The translations under genes and the position numbers were made by a program. DNA of 64,000 nt from Hsuehochloa calcarea (Eukaryota > Streptophyta > Magnoliopsida > Poales > Poaceae). Numbering within the stretch: position 1 is the stretch's first letter; every line of letters begins with the position of its first letter. Positions 45,167 to 55,749 of the stretch are shown here, one piece after another. The notes under the pieces were generated by a model, which did no database searches, was not told the origin of the DNA, and saw nothing but the letters and a program-made list of their open reading frames with translations. The DNA is taken from assembly GCA_036346395.1 (NCBI GenBank), contig CM070604.1, positions 38,095,662-38,159,661 on the forward strand. The letters run 5' to 3'.

Positions 45167-47276
45167 CTACTCCTTGGGACCACCCGACTGGTTGCTACGA
45201 GACGCAGATCCAATCTTCACCTCCTCTGCAACTTTGTCTCCGAAGGACATTAGTCCATTGACAATCTTAGTTTCTTCTTTCTCCAAGCAGTCAAAGTCCG
45301 CTTCAACTGGTCGACGGTTGAGGGAGGGATCGGATGCCTTAAGCTTTGCAAGAGCAAAGCTCACTCCGTTCGCCACAACATCTTGTATAGTCTGCGCATG
45401 GTTTCTCCGAGTTGTTGCGAGCAGCATTTGGAGATGCTCAAGTTGTCAGCTAAGGCAATTTGCCTTCTCCATTGGATCTCTTGAAAAAGACAAAAATACT
45501 TATGATCCCATATCAACAAGCATTTTGTTAAAAGTAATAATTTTCACTTCAAGATTCCGCTCGAGCTCTTTCTCTTTGTCTTGCTTGAACTCAAAAGCTT
45601 TTTCTATTCGCACTAATTTCTGAGTTTGCTCTACACATGCAGCTCAAAAGTCAATGAATTATAATTCGAATAGATAAGTAAACTGATCAAGTTTACAACT
45701 AGATACCATGAGCTTTCTTCTCAAAAGCCTCAATAGCTTCCATGTGCCTAGTCGTCAACATTTCGATCGACCAGTCCTTGGTTTGGCATTGTCCTTCGAG
45801 CCTAACTATTATGGCTTCTTTAGCCATAATCTCTTTCTTATGTGCCTCAAATTCTATCAATCATGATAAGAGGAGAGTTAAGAAACAATGAGGAACCAAA
45901 AAGAGTTCGAGAAGAATTACTCATCTTTAGCTCGAAATTCTCTTTTTCCAAGAAAGTTAATGGCTAGGTCAATCCTCTGATCATAGTGATATTCTGCACC
46001 ATATGCTACAAAAATAGCAACATTTTTTAAGTTTTTTACCTTAAAGAAAAAGGCTATACAAGTGGTTGTAGGTACTTACCTGAATTGTCATATCAGTATA
46101 TTCAGAGTAAATATCGTTAGGACCCGTCTTTAATTGATGGTCTGAAAGTCTTCTCCAGGCCTCGTCAAGTTTTTCATCGTTGAAGATTCAAGCACAACTA
46201 GGGAAGTCGCTAGGATGAGAAGACTTCTTCAACAATAAAGAAACCCCCTCGAGTGATCCCAGCAGTTGTTAAAGCTTGCTGGGATTTATATCCTGGAGCC
46301 ACCACCTCCAAAGACGCTTGTCGGAGCCGCCACAGGTTCCTAAGCAGTCATTGAGCTTCCACCTGCTCGGGGGCTAGCTCGTTCACACTTACCTTAGGAG
46401 TTCCTCCCGATGGGTGCTCTGGTCGGGAGCGACCAGAACACCAAAAGATCTACAAAGAAGGAGAGAGGAAAGTCAGGATTTCAGAATACAAGATAAACTA
46501 AAGGTATGGGTTTATAAACATTCTTTATATTTTGTACCTGGTTTTCTTAGTTTTGATCTTGAAATGCCTAGGAGCAAAGTCCAGAGTGTTTACCTTCCTC
46601 TTCTTTTCGACCGATTTCACTGGTTCCAAACCGGTAGGGCTGGTTAGACCCCTCACATCCTCCGACTGAAGGTCAGAAGAAATCTCCTCGACCAAGAAGT
46701 CAGAGATAATCTTCTCGACCATTTGGTCGGAGATCGTGGTCTCATCGACCTCTAGGACGGTTACTCCAGTAGCAACCGCCTGGTCGGGAACGACCACTTC
46801 AGAATCCGCAACCACGGTGACTTCGGTCGGTAGATATTTTTTCTCTCCCGCCTAATTATACATCAAAGTTAGTCTGTCGATGAACTACTTCATCTAAAAT
46901 GTAAATTCCTTTCTGATGCTTTTCTTACATCCAAGGGCCACCCTTCTGAGTGGTCACTGGAGCAGGAGTAGTCGGAACTTCGATTGGATCAAAACTCCCT
47001 ATGAGCTTGTTGATCTCCAATCCGACTGACTGCTCGTTAAAGTAAAGTTATGGCATACCGATCGAAATATACATAAATGATGAACAAAGGTTTTTTATTT
47101 TACCCTGAGCCTCTCTGTTCTCTCCTCTAGAGAATAGGCTGCCAAGATCCAGGGAACATTAGCCTTGTCCTCGGGCTCCCCAGCACATATCATCTTGATC
47201 CGATCCCTAATTTTCTCCCCGGAAAGAGTTGAAAAAAGAGAAGAAAGACTAAGGTTGCAAAATAATTAACCAAAGC
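45167..47276 (-). pseudogene. Distal exons of a 'putative gypsy-type transposon' gene
   Basis: Minus-strand coding segments separated by AT-rich gaps that look like short introns: 46815-46525 (acidic, then a basic 'KKRKVN' patch), about 45860-45705 ('EAHKKEIMAKEAIIVRLEGQ', coiled-coil-like), about 45640-45485 ('AFEFKQDKEKELERN', coiled-coil-like) and 45427-45167 ('ALAKLKASDPSLNRRPVEAD' to the stop). This architecture is typical of the many grass genes annotated as unclassified retrotransposon proteins. Their N-terminal part is at 49243-50020. Exon borders are approximate. No enzymatic motif is seen, so a gag-like or structural role in a non-autonomous element is only an inference. Confidence 0.55.
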
Positions 47277-49242
47277 TATGGATATCATGGGGATATGCTT
47301 ATGATCTTAGGATGATGTTACAATTGGCAATGGCTTTAAAGGTTTGTCGAATCACACATTTTTGGCAAATTCTCGTCTTTGTCGGGCCTTAGGCGGTCGA
47401 GACCGCCAGGCGGTGGTCGACCGCCGGTGGTAGTCTGTCCGCCACCTGGCGGTCGAGACCCGATTATGGCGATCCGGCCGACCATGGGTGGTGGTCGGAC
47501 CGGCCATTACAAAATGTTGAGTTTTTAGTTGGGCCAAAAATAGAGGGTATAGGCAAGAGAGGGGATTCTCATACACTTGGTCTCATAATTTTTGGAGCTT
47601 CCAGTCAAAAGTTCTATTCATTTGAAATTTTCAGAGGGGTTTCAGATTTCAAGTCGTGAAATTTGGCTAAGTCCTTCATGGTCCGACCGCCATTGAATGG
47701 CGATCGACTGTTTCGCTTGTATCGTCGGCTCTCGTAGCGGCGATGTTTGTTTATTGAGTCAAGTTCATGAGTTTCAGAGCATATATGTTGCATGCTGCAT
47801 GTTTTGACTAACGTGGGTCAAGTTGCGAAGAACTTGTTACCGGAATCAATTTCTTGGTCTATTGTTGTGTAGGTTGCTTGGAGATCAACGACGGTCAACG
47901 GCGAGGATGATCGGGACTAGGCTTGCTGAGATGTGGTTCAGAACGATCGAAGATGCCGAGTGAAGTCATTGGATTCGAGCATGACGCAAAATAGACAAGG
48001 ATGACCAAACGGGAAGTTCGGTGCGACAGGTTGCATCAAGCGGCGCGGGGGTCGGTGCAAGTGCCATGGTGGTTTCGGTGGGAACCGGATGGGAGAGACT
48101 TGCCGGCATGAGGAGAGCCGTTGATCAACCTACACGTGGCGAAGCATGGAACTGCTTCATGAAGATTAGACTCGGTCTTTGGAGAAGGATCGAGAAGGGG
48201 TATTTTGGTAATATCACTAAAATACCACCTTGATTGCTTTTGACTAAACCGCGGCGCAAGACGACGTAAAGAGAAGCGGTTTAGGTCAAGAGAAGATGAA
48301 GACGGCGCTTTAAAATACGTGCGTGAGTTAAACTCGTTTGTGTGTGGGCTTAACGGGTGCCAAATAGAAAACTCTTCTAGAAGGTTAGCCTCCACTATAA
48401 ATATGGGAGGGTACTGTGCACCTCCTTAATCCTTTTGCTTATTTTTGAAACCCTAGTTTTGTTTTTGAGATTATGGAGTGGAGAGGTTAGGATTCTTGAA
48501 GAGGAGATTGATTGTGTGCTCATGTATTGAGTTTTGTCCTCCATGTTGGAGTGGCTGTAAACCAGCAATAATCGCAAATCAATCTATGCAAATTTCTTGA
48601 GATGGGTCTCTTTGCGCTCTTTCTCTCTATTTTGTGATTTTGGGGCCGTCTTTGATTCTCAAGTTTTCTGTTGGTTTCTACCCCCAATCTTGCTTGCTGT
48701 GACATGTGGAAACTCATCTAGGATCATTTTGATCATCTCTAACCCACGAGCAAGGTTTTGGATCTAGTTTTTGTTTTTACTCGGTTTTGAACCATCCTTC
48801 ACTCAAACGGGAAAAGGTCAGAACTTTACCAAGTCTCTTCACGATCTTTGATTGGAATAGGTTCCTAATATCCTAGAGATGGTGTGTTCCAAGTTTCATC
48901 GAGTTTGGAGTTGTAGATCAAAAGTTACACCTATTTACAACTTCATTTTTTAGGCTGATTTCACTGTTCATCAGGCTGGAAGTCAGACCGCCCAAGGTGA
49001 CCGGTCCGACAACCATTGACAAGAGGTCAGACCGCCCAACACTTAGGATTTTAGCCTTTGTTGATTTTGCTTGTTTTGCTCCGGGGTTTGGATCGGATTC
49101 AATACAAGACTTCTGCTGTGCTTAGATATTGATCTTCATAGCTCTCATAGCTATCGGAGTGAAAATCATGTTGAATCCGATCTTTGTGAAAAAGAGATCG
49201 TGCTCCTATTCACCTTCCTCTAATCGCCGTTTCGGTCCAACA
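47277..49242 (+). mobile_element. Ty1/copia solo LTR
   Basis: A 1966-bp LTR related to the one at 57039: the same start (with TG changed to TA: TATGGATATC), CGGTCNGACCG-type clusters at 47390-47720 and 48965-49040, a TATA box at 48396 and an end in TCCAACA. Flanks 47272-47276 and 49243-49247 are both AAAGC, a perfect 5-bp duplication. There is no primer site or coding sequence, so this is a solo LTR. It interrupts the minus-strand gypsy-type gene. Confidence 0.9.
48396..48403 (+). promoter_or_regulatory. TATA box of the copia solo LTR
   Basis: TATAAATA in 'ctccactataaatatgg', at the position conserved among the copia LTRs of this window. Confidence 0.55.
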
Positions 49243-50020
49243 AAAGCAAATAAAACTGGTCGGGATTCTTAGGACTTATGATCCGAAGAATCTATGATCA
49301 TGTTGTCATGACCAATATACCACAGATTGGCACGTGATTGTAGCATAAGAGGACTCATCTGGCGCTTGGAGAAGTCTTTCACCACGTGCTAGCAAGACAA
49401 TCCCCAGATGTTAAGAAGTTGGATGGCTTCAATCCAACTGCCCACTCTTCCTTCCTTCTTTGCGAAAGATCACCACCTTGGGTTCTCGATAGCCACCTTG
49501 CCACGAAGCAGAGGCTATCCTCTTTGGTGATCGTCATGTAAAACCAAATTTTCTTTCATGATGACCACGAGGACTTGGGGTACATGCGGATGTACTCCTC
49601 AGCCTTTCCATCGTGGAGGCGCAGTGCACGCTCCCTAGGTGCCGCCGCCAACTTCCTCGGCCTTGACATCTTGTAGAAATACCTAAAGACTTCCAGATCT
49701 GATGAAATCCCCATGTATGCTTCAGAAATATGAATGAAAACGCTGAGATTGGAGATTGAGTTGGGGGCTAAGTACACCCGTTCCACTCCGTAGTACTCGA
49801 GGAGTTTGGAGAGGAATGGATGGGCTGGTAGCCTAAATTTGCACTCAATGTATGCGAGGAAAACAAGGATCTCTCCCTCTTTGCCGCTAGGGAAAAGCTC
49901 TCCGACCGCTGATTTCCAATGAATCAAGTTCCGGTCAGGAAGCATCCAACTCTTCTCCAAGCTCCTGAGCTGCTTCATGCTCAGATCGGAGATGGGCCAG
50001 TTGGTGATGGAATCCGACAT
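49243..50020 (-). pseudogene. N-terminal part of a 'putative gypsy-type transposon' gene (PF04195-like)
   Basis: The ATG is at 50020 on the minus strand. The first 154 codons contain a region with the hallmarks of the plant domain called 'putative gypsy type transposon': 'KEGEILVFLAYIECKFRLP', 'LLEYYGVERVYLAPNSI', 'LSVFIHISEAYMGI', 'LEVFRYFYK'. A stop at 49556 interrupts it, but similar coding character continues in another frame to about 49260 ('TKEDSLCFVARWLSRTQGGD'). The solo copia LTR follows at 49242. Identification rests on recalled motif similarity. The gene is broken at least by the stop and probably by the solo LTR, unless that sits in an intron. Confidence 0.62.
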
Positions 50021-50132
50021 TGTTAGATTTTGGCGAGAAGGTGAAAGGAAGTTGAAGGAAGTTATTGTTGAAAATATGAAAGGACAAGGAAAATTGACAG
50101 CGTAAAAACCCTAAGCCAGCGACACTAAAGGG

Positions 50133-50140
50133 ATTTTATA
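50133..50140 (-). promoter_or_regulatory. TATA box for the gypsy-type gene
   Basis: The minus strand reads TATAAAAT about 115 bases upstream of the ATG at 50020, a normal distance for a plant promoter. Confidence 0.5.
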
Positions 50141-50998
50141 GCCGCACTTCCTTAACTGCAACTGGGAATTGCCCGAAGTCAAACATGCATAAACCTCTTC
50201 GATTTCCTAGACAGTTTTCTCAACTTTAAAGTGAATACAGACCACCTCATTATTTACGCCGTTAAATGAGGGTTGTCCCGATACAGATTTCATCGGAGGA
50301 GGTTCACATTACAAATTCACTTAAAGTTTGAGGGCTAGCTGACGAGGATTAAAATCCTAAATATTAACTAATAGCCACATAGCTTATGTGATTGTGAACC
50401 TCGAAGCTAACGACCCCCGTGGTCATTAGAATTCCAGAGACTTTTCTATGAATAACCTGATCGGAGGGGCCCTGTACCCATTACTCGACAGATAAATGAT
50501 TGTAGAAGTTTTGAACTGGAACTTGGACCTGGTTGCAAGTACATCCCTTCCGTGTGACGAATGGAACATGTGTCTCAATTGCTCAAAACCACACGATATT
50601 TATGGCTCTAAGTCACTGGCAATAACCACCATGTAGTTATTGTCTCTACTAATACCAACCGCTGATCAGTTGGCATTTCCCTAACTGCCACTGCTTCTCC
50701 GACCAGATGTGACACTTCTAAAGGGCACCTCTATCAGGAGTAACTGTCACCACTTCGTTAGTTATTTAAAGGAGAATACAAAAAGCAGGAAAGCATCCAA
50801 TCCCAATCGTAGCAATCAAGAATTCTGCGATCTGAAGACAATTAGAGCACTAGCAAGCAATACACCAAGTGTAATTAGAGCTAATCCACTACCCCGTCAA
50901 GGGCACCCCCTGTAATAGTCAGTTCATTGCAATAAAGATCAGTCTCATTCTGTCCCAAGAACTCTTTGCCATTTTCCTCTTTTATTTCGTAAGATCAG
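50141..50998 (+). other. Possible remnant LTR or leader, no gene
   Basis: No coding sequence recognised. On the plus strand TATTTAAA at 50763-50770 is followed 160 bp later by AATAAA at 50931-50936, in the arrangement of an LTR promoter and polyadenylation signal. It may be the LTR of the element carrying the neighbouring gene. LTR boundaries could not be fixed. Confidence 0.3.
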
Positions 50999-51368
50999 TG
51001 ACTTGATCATCGACACACCCATGCACGAAATTCACATACACCATCAGCTTCCCGTATATCGTTGTGTCGGGCTGGGAAGCAATCTGCATGTACTGGACCC
51101 ATGCAACACTACCATTCACCTTCAGTAGTTCTCATATGCCCCGCCCTCCCCAATTTGTGCAGGTGGTCCCCTCGATGACAAGCTTCTTAGTTGTCGCCTT
51201 CGTGTCGAACTCTCTCCAGATGCAACACCTCAGCTCATGAAAATTCATCGTATCGAGCCCCTCTGCCCGGACCACCTTGTATTGGCATCTTGACAGGTCC
51301 AACCCATCGGGTCTACCTCGTACGAGATCATCACCATAAAACACAAGCAAGTCTTGCATGTTCAACAT
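50999..51368 (-). pseudogene. Possible N-terminal fragment of a Mutator-like transposase gene
   Basis: The minus strand has an ORF from 51368 with 'LLVFYGDDLVRGRPDGLDLS' and 'YKVVRAEGLDTMNFHELRCC'. After a frame change (about 51131) it continues as 'NGSVAWVQYMQIASQPDTT' and 'VYVNFVHGCVDD'. A 'FYGG..V' opening followed by a 'M.F.EL...I' stretch is reminiscent of the N-terminus of plant MuDR-type transposases, but there is no catalytic domain and no terminal inverted repeat was found. Treat the family as tentative. Confidence 0.35.
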
Positions 51369-51489
51369 AACCTAAAGCCACAACAACCCAATTTACTATA
51401 CACAATATAACAAAGTATTCAGTTCATTTCCCTACCCTAGAAAAATAACCACAGTACCCAACCTAACAAAAATAACGACTTCAGTGTAT

Positions 51490-52195
51490 TCAGTGCATAG
51501 TAAAATAACATCAAAATTAGAAATGACTAATTAGTTACCGCGAGTTAATTATGACTAAATTAATTACGGCTAACTAACTACGATTAAATAATTACGACTA
51601 ATTAATTATAGTTATTTAATTAGGACAATTTTAATCACGACTAACTAACCATGACTAATTAATTACAACTAACTAATTTGTTCAACTAAATTGTGACTAA
51701 TTAAATACAACTGAATAATTAGGACTAATTAAGTAGTACTAATTAATTACAATTAATTAATTAAAACTATTTTAATTACGACTAACTAACTATGAGTGAA
51801 TAATTACAAGTAATTAATTCTGCCTAAACTAAATACGAAAAATAAATCAGGACTAATTAATTATAACTAATTAATTACCACTCAATGATTAGGCCTAATT
51901 AATTATGATTATTTAATTAAGCATAATTAATTATGGTTAATTAATTAAGCATAATTAATTATGGTTAATTAATTAGGACTATTTTAATTCCAACTAAAAA
52001 ACTACCAGTAAAAAATTCCAACTAACTAACTAGGAGTAAAAAATTAGTACTAACTAACTATGACTACATTAATTACAACTAACTAATTTGGACAAATTAA
52101 TTACGACTAATTAAATATGACTAATTAATTAGAACTATTTTAATTATGACGAACTAACTACAACTAATTAATTACGACTAAATAATTTAAAATTA
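51490..52195. repeat. AT-rich minisatellite (actaattaatta units)
   Basis: About 700 bp of degenerate tandem repeats built from an 11-13 base unit such as 'actaattaatta' or 'cgactaactaac', including an exact longer duplication near 51920-51970. Both strands are AT-rich and the units contain the palindrome TTAATTAA. It lies just upstream of the possible Mutator-like fragment and could be a first intron or a subterminal region. Confidence 0.8.
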
Positions 52196-52627
52196 ACTAT
52201 ACAGTTAATAAACATAATGCATACGATACAAATTAACTCCTCTATAAGATTTTCACTTGATGTTGAACTAACTCTACTAAACCGACTGCCAAATATTTCT
52301 CTAAACACACTCAAATCGGTAGTGAAATCGGAACTAATTTCAGCTGATCACGCTGCCACTCGCTCGATCAATCCTCTATGTCTCTCTACGCATAGCGAAA
52401 TGGTTTTGGTGTGGAAGAATGAGAGGGCATCACCGAGTTTTATAACCACGCGAAGGCCGACCACGAAGTGACAGGACATAATCTGATTCCCTCCCACAGC
52501 GGAAGCGCCGAGTTTTCACGCATGCGACATGCCAGATTTATCGCGCATGCGGGGGATAGCGAGAATCTAGAACGTGCCCAAAATCTTGGATTTTCATTTC
52601 AAAACATTAAAAAATCATGTAGAGGGG
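52196..52627 (-). other. Possible minus-strand promoter region
   Basis: The minus strand reads TATAAAAC at the complement of 52437-52444, followed by GC-rich leader-like sequence running toward the AT-rich repeat. It would fit a promoter for the fragment at 51368. No ORF of note. Confidence 0.25.
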
Positions 52628-52790
52628 TGCGTTTGTGCATTACCGTGCCCCTAGGGCCGAACTAGGGCATTACCGTGCCTTTGGGATCGGACTTGCCTAG
52701 TCTGTGCCCCTGGGGGCGGACTTGCCTAGACCATGCCCCTAGGGCAAGGACGACAGGTTTTGGGCCCCTATGGCACGGACTAGGGCATGT
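52628..52790. repeat. GC-rich imperfect tandem repeat (cccctaggg motif)
   Basis: Four or so imperfect units of about 35-50 bp, each with a 'tgcccctaggg' or 'tgcccctggggg' palindrome and a 'cggacttgcctag' or 'gaactagggc' spacer. Possible hairpin-forming subterminal repeat of a DNA transposon. No matching end was found. Confidence 0.6.
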
Positions 52791-53084
52791 GGTGCATCCG
52801 CGTGGCTCTGCGGTGCCATTTTCGGTTTTGATCGGTCGATGGGGCTAAATTTGCTAAATCACAGGCCAACATTGCCAAAATAGCCAAAAACTCCTATCTC
52901 ATGAGCCTGATGTGCTCAAGTGGAAATTGAATAGGAAAGGAATGTTTTCAGTCCATTCTATGCATTCTACCCTAATTAATTATGGACATCATTTTCCTCA
53001 TGGGATCATTTGGAAATTATAGATACATATGAAAATTAAAGTCTTCCTACGGTATTTATCAAGAGGTGTCGTCTTGACAAAAAA
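52791..53084. other. No feature recognised
   Basis: AT-rich sequence between the GC-rich repeat and the small copia LTR. No gene, RNA or repeat boundary identified. Confidence 0.4.
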
Positions 53085-53329
53085 TGTTGAGTTTGAGTGT
53101 GATACGAATTTTATTTTCTACTCCAACTCATAGTTTCACTCCTACATAGAGTCTTTTATGTACCACTATAAATATATCCATGTAGTCCATAGGGAAGTGT
53201 AGGAGCTTAATTGTATACATCTCCTCATGTAGTGATATTCCTTTCGTGCGCCCGTGGGTTTTCCAAAAGGGTTTTCTATGTAAAATTTGTATCTCGTGTT
53301 CCTATATTTTATATGCATTATTTACAACA
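53085..53329 (+). mobile_element. Small copia LTR, plus orientation
   Basis: A 245-bp LTR, TGTTGAGTTTGAG to TTTACAACA, with 'ccactataaatata' as TATA region. It is directly followed by a degenerate initiator-Met primer site. The reverse complement of 54036-54279 is clearly the same LTR (shared start, TATA block, 'gaaaaccctttt' complement and end). Confidence 0.8.
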
Positions 53330-53331
53330 AG

Positions 53332-53343
53332 TGGTATAAAAGC
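53332..53343 (+). other. Degenerate copia primer binding site
   Basis: TGGTATAAAAGC two bases after the LTR, compared with the usual TGGTATCAGAGC. Confidence 0.6.
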
Positions 53344-53759
53344 ACAAGAGATCTTCTCCTGTCTTGCGAGTTGCAATCTGAATCGGCATCGAATCCAAGG
53401 CCATATCCACGTCCAAAACAAGGAGTAGGTCATGTGGCGAGCAAAGCATCAACAACATTGATGGCTAGAAAGAGAAAAGGCAGCACAACAACATTGATTG
53501 CAAAGAAAAAACGTCTAGGCAGAATAGTATTGATTGAAAAAAAATTAAACCTGAAAAGGAGCAGGCGAAGATTCCGTTGGCTGGCTTCAATTCTTGAATT
53601 CAACCCGACATAAATTGCTACGTACACACACCAAGCGATTTGCTAAGCACACACGAGCAACGTACCAGCAACTCCTGTCTTGATTGCTTCACGTACACAT
53701 ATGTGTACTCAAGCTTCCTAGAATTTTTTGCTATACACACATATTTGCACCAGCAAATT

Positions 53760-54020
53760 TGGGATTTATTTCGCATGACAATTTTGAAGTATGATTTTTC
53801 ACTGCTGGATCAAGACACGATATTTTCTCTATGGTAAGTCAAGATGCGAGTTGTTCTTGCACAACTCGGTTTAGATGACGCTTTATTGGGGATCAACAAG
53901 ATGCCTGCTATATGGTGACTTGAGAAGAACCAAAGAAAATATCGTAAGACCTTATCTCAGATCCATCTTCATCTATCAAATAATATTATGCATGAGGTTT
54001 TGAAGGAGAAGATCGTGTGA
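53760..54020 (+). pseudogene. Copia gag fragment
   Basis: The plus strand reads 'LKYDFSLLDQDTIFSLW', stop, 'VKMRVVLAQLGLDDALLGIN', stop, 'KYRKTLSQIHLHLSNNIMHE' and 'VLKEKIV'. This is the start of a Ty1/copia Gag of the UBN2 type, with the usual short basic, leucine-rich pattern. Two stops interrupt it and it ends where the inverted LTR begins. Nothing of pol remains. Confidence 0.72.
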
Positions 54021-54035
54021 AAATACATTATCTTT

Positions 54036-54279
54036 TGTTGTAAATAATGCACAGAAAAATAAGAACGTGAGACACGGATTTTATATGAAAAACCCTTTCG
54101 AGAAAAACCACGGACGCGCGAAGATAATATCACTATATGAGAAGATATTTACAATGAAGTTATTACTCTTCCCTATAGAATAGATGGATATATTTATAGT
54201 AGTATATGAAAAACTTCGTGTAAAGTATAACTATGAGTTGAAATACGACACAAAATTTGTTCAACAATCAAACTCAACA
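54036..54279 (-). mobile_element. Small copia LTR, minus orientation
   Basis: A 244-bp inverted copy of the LTR at 53085. On the minus strand it runs from TGTTGAG (54279) to TTACAACA (54036). No primer site follows it on its inner side and no polypurine tract precedes it on its outer side. The outer flanks of the pair (AAAAA on the left, TAGAC on the right) do not form a target duplication. Confidence 0.8.
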
Positions 54280-54769
54280 TAGACTGTTGTGTGTAAGTAA
54301 GTGCGGTGAATACTTCGATTATCTTCTCCCCTGTGAAGCAGAGGCCGGAGATGTCATGGTTTGTCCCCTTAACCCCACGGAAAAAGTGTGTATTGCAGCT
54401 TCGGATGTCCCCACACCGATCTAGTAAAAGCATGTTTGGCAGGCTGTCTGCTGGGTTGTGCACTGTTTGGTGGATGCACGGCTTGTACTGGCTCGTCACA
54501 GGATTAGGTGGCATGGCTAAACTGCTAGGCTCATATGCACAGCCATACAGAACGTTATGAACGGTAGTTCCGATAGAGACCTCTTTGTCTTCGCTCCTAC
54601 TATTTCTACACGAAGATAAAGAGTGTGAGCGTTTTTGCTGCTGTTTGTACCTTGCTGTGCGACGCATATATCTCAGCTCATCTGTTTTGTATGGCTGCAA
54701 ATCTGATGTAGTATAATCTCCCACTGGTTTGTATAACTTTGTACAATAAACCACCGTGACCGGCCCCAT
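54280..54769 (-). CDS. Unidentified ORF running into the inverted LTR
   Basis: The minus-strand ATG at 54769 opens a 191-codon ORF that ends at 54194, inside the small copia LTR. About 163 codons lie outside the LTR. I recognise no domain. It has a tyrosine- and basic-rich first 60 residues, a serine-rich segment ('SHSLSSCRNSRSEDKE') and several cysteines. The last codons come from the LTR, so if it is a gene its original 3' end was replaced. It may equally be chance or a fragment of an older element or gene. Confidence 0.3.
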
Positions 54770-55145
54770 GAGCTAGCCTGAAATGGACACATCGTATCGT
54801 GCTGACGAAAGGTGGTCGCGTGTCAACTTAATTGCATACCAATCTGCAATCTATATACCAATCTGCGTTGATGTGTACTCCCCTAATTAAGCTACTTCCC
54901 TTTCATCGTCTATATACCAATCTGCAATTAAACATGAAAATTAAGCATCAGCCTCTCAGAAAGAAAAAAAATACACACACATGAAAGGCGTGGAAAGAAA
55001 CGTTTGACCAATTAAGCTCAGCTTTAAAATACCGCACTATACTTTTTTCACTTCCACCTATCCTATGCCTTCCTTCCCTAGCTAGTGCTGATCTGGTAAT
55101 AGGGTCGTCGTCTCTCCTTTGGTTTCTTCTAAACACATCGAACGT
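54770..55145. other. Intergenic sequence upstream of the RING-H2 gene
   Basis: No ORF or repeat is convincing. It contains a short direct repeat, 'tataccaatctgc', at about 54850 and 54910. It probably holds the upstream promoter of the gene at 55264. Confidence 0.4.
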
Positions 55146-55152
55146 TATATAT
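55146..55152 (+). promoter_or_regulatory. Putative TATA box of the RING-H2 gene
   Basis: TATATAT lies 112 bases before the ATG at 55264, a suitable distance for a short 5' leader. Confidence 0.4.
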
Positions 55153-55263
55153 CTGCATATCCAAAGCCAAAGAACGGAGGAAGCAAGATCCATGGTCGAA
55201 CACATGAAAAAGCTAGCTTGCACGTACGAGCTAGCTGCTCCGTTATAGCCTGTAGGATATAGC

Positions 55264-55749
55264 ATGGCCTCCCCATCCTCCGTGCTCTCCATCGTCCTCC
55301 TCGTGGCCGGCGTCGCGCTGATGCTCGTCGTCCACATCCTCGTCGTCTTCTGTGCTCTGCGGCGGGCACTCGGCGCCCGCGCGTCAAGCGCCGAGGAGCG
55401 CGCGGAGGACGGCTCCGGCGGTGGCGGTCAGGGCCTGTCGGCCGAAGACCTCGACACCCTGCCGTGCTACGACTTCAAGGACAAAAGAGGCGCCGGCGGG
55501 GACTGCGCGGTGTGCCTGGAGGTGTTACAGGATGGCGACCGGTGCAGGCGGCTGCCGCGGTGCGCGCACAGCTTCCACGCGCCGTGCGTGGACTCCTGGC
55601 TGAGGAAGAGCCGGTGGTGCCCCATTTGCCGCGCCGAAGTGGTTGACTGGCCGAAGTGTGAGTTGAAGGCGGCCGGAGAGGCCACTGGGGACAATGAGAT
55701 TGCGGAGAGGAGAAGCCCGGCCGCGTTGGAGATCGTTGCTGAAAGATAG
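55264..55749 (+). CDS. ATL-type RING-H2 finger protein (probable E3 ubiquitin ligase)
   Basis: An intronless 161-codon gene. A hydrophobic N-terminal segment (residues 8-32) should span a membrane. Next come a small charged/glycine-rich linker, a GLD-like motif ('GLSAEDLDTLPCYDF', 57-71), and a canonical RING-H2 domain: C81-x2-C84-x15-C100-x-H102-x2-H105-x2-C108-x10-C119-x2-C122, with W112 in the conserved 'SWL' position. The proline usual before the third cysteine (LP, 97-98) is present. All eight zinc ligands are intact. ATL proteins ubiquitinate targets at membranes, often in defence or stress responses. The substrate cannot be told from sequence. The coding region is far more GC-rich than its surroundings, as in many grass genes, and has no frame damage. 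Confidence 0.92.
   Translation: MASPSSVLSIVLLVAGVALMLVVHILVVFCALRRALGARASSAEERAEDGSGGGGQGLSAEDLDTLPCYDFKDKRGAGGDCAVCLEVLQDGDRCRRLPRCAHSFHAPCVDSWLRKSRWCPICRAEVVDWPKCELKAAGEATGDNEIAERRSPAALEIVAER

Noticed and set aside
52468..52665. Terminal inverted repeat of a Mutator-like element
   Set aside because: I searched by eye for a matching inverted copy near 50.9-51.1 kb and saw none.
53287..53613. 108-codon lysine- and arginine-rich ORF after the small copia LTR
   Set aside because: It starts inside the LTR and covers untranslated leader. The 'TTLIAKK' type repeats are low complexity, and the real gag begins near 53760.
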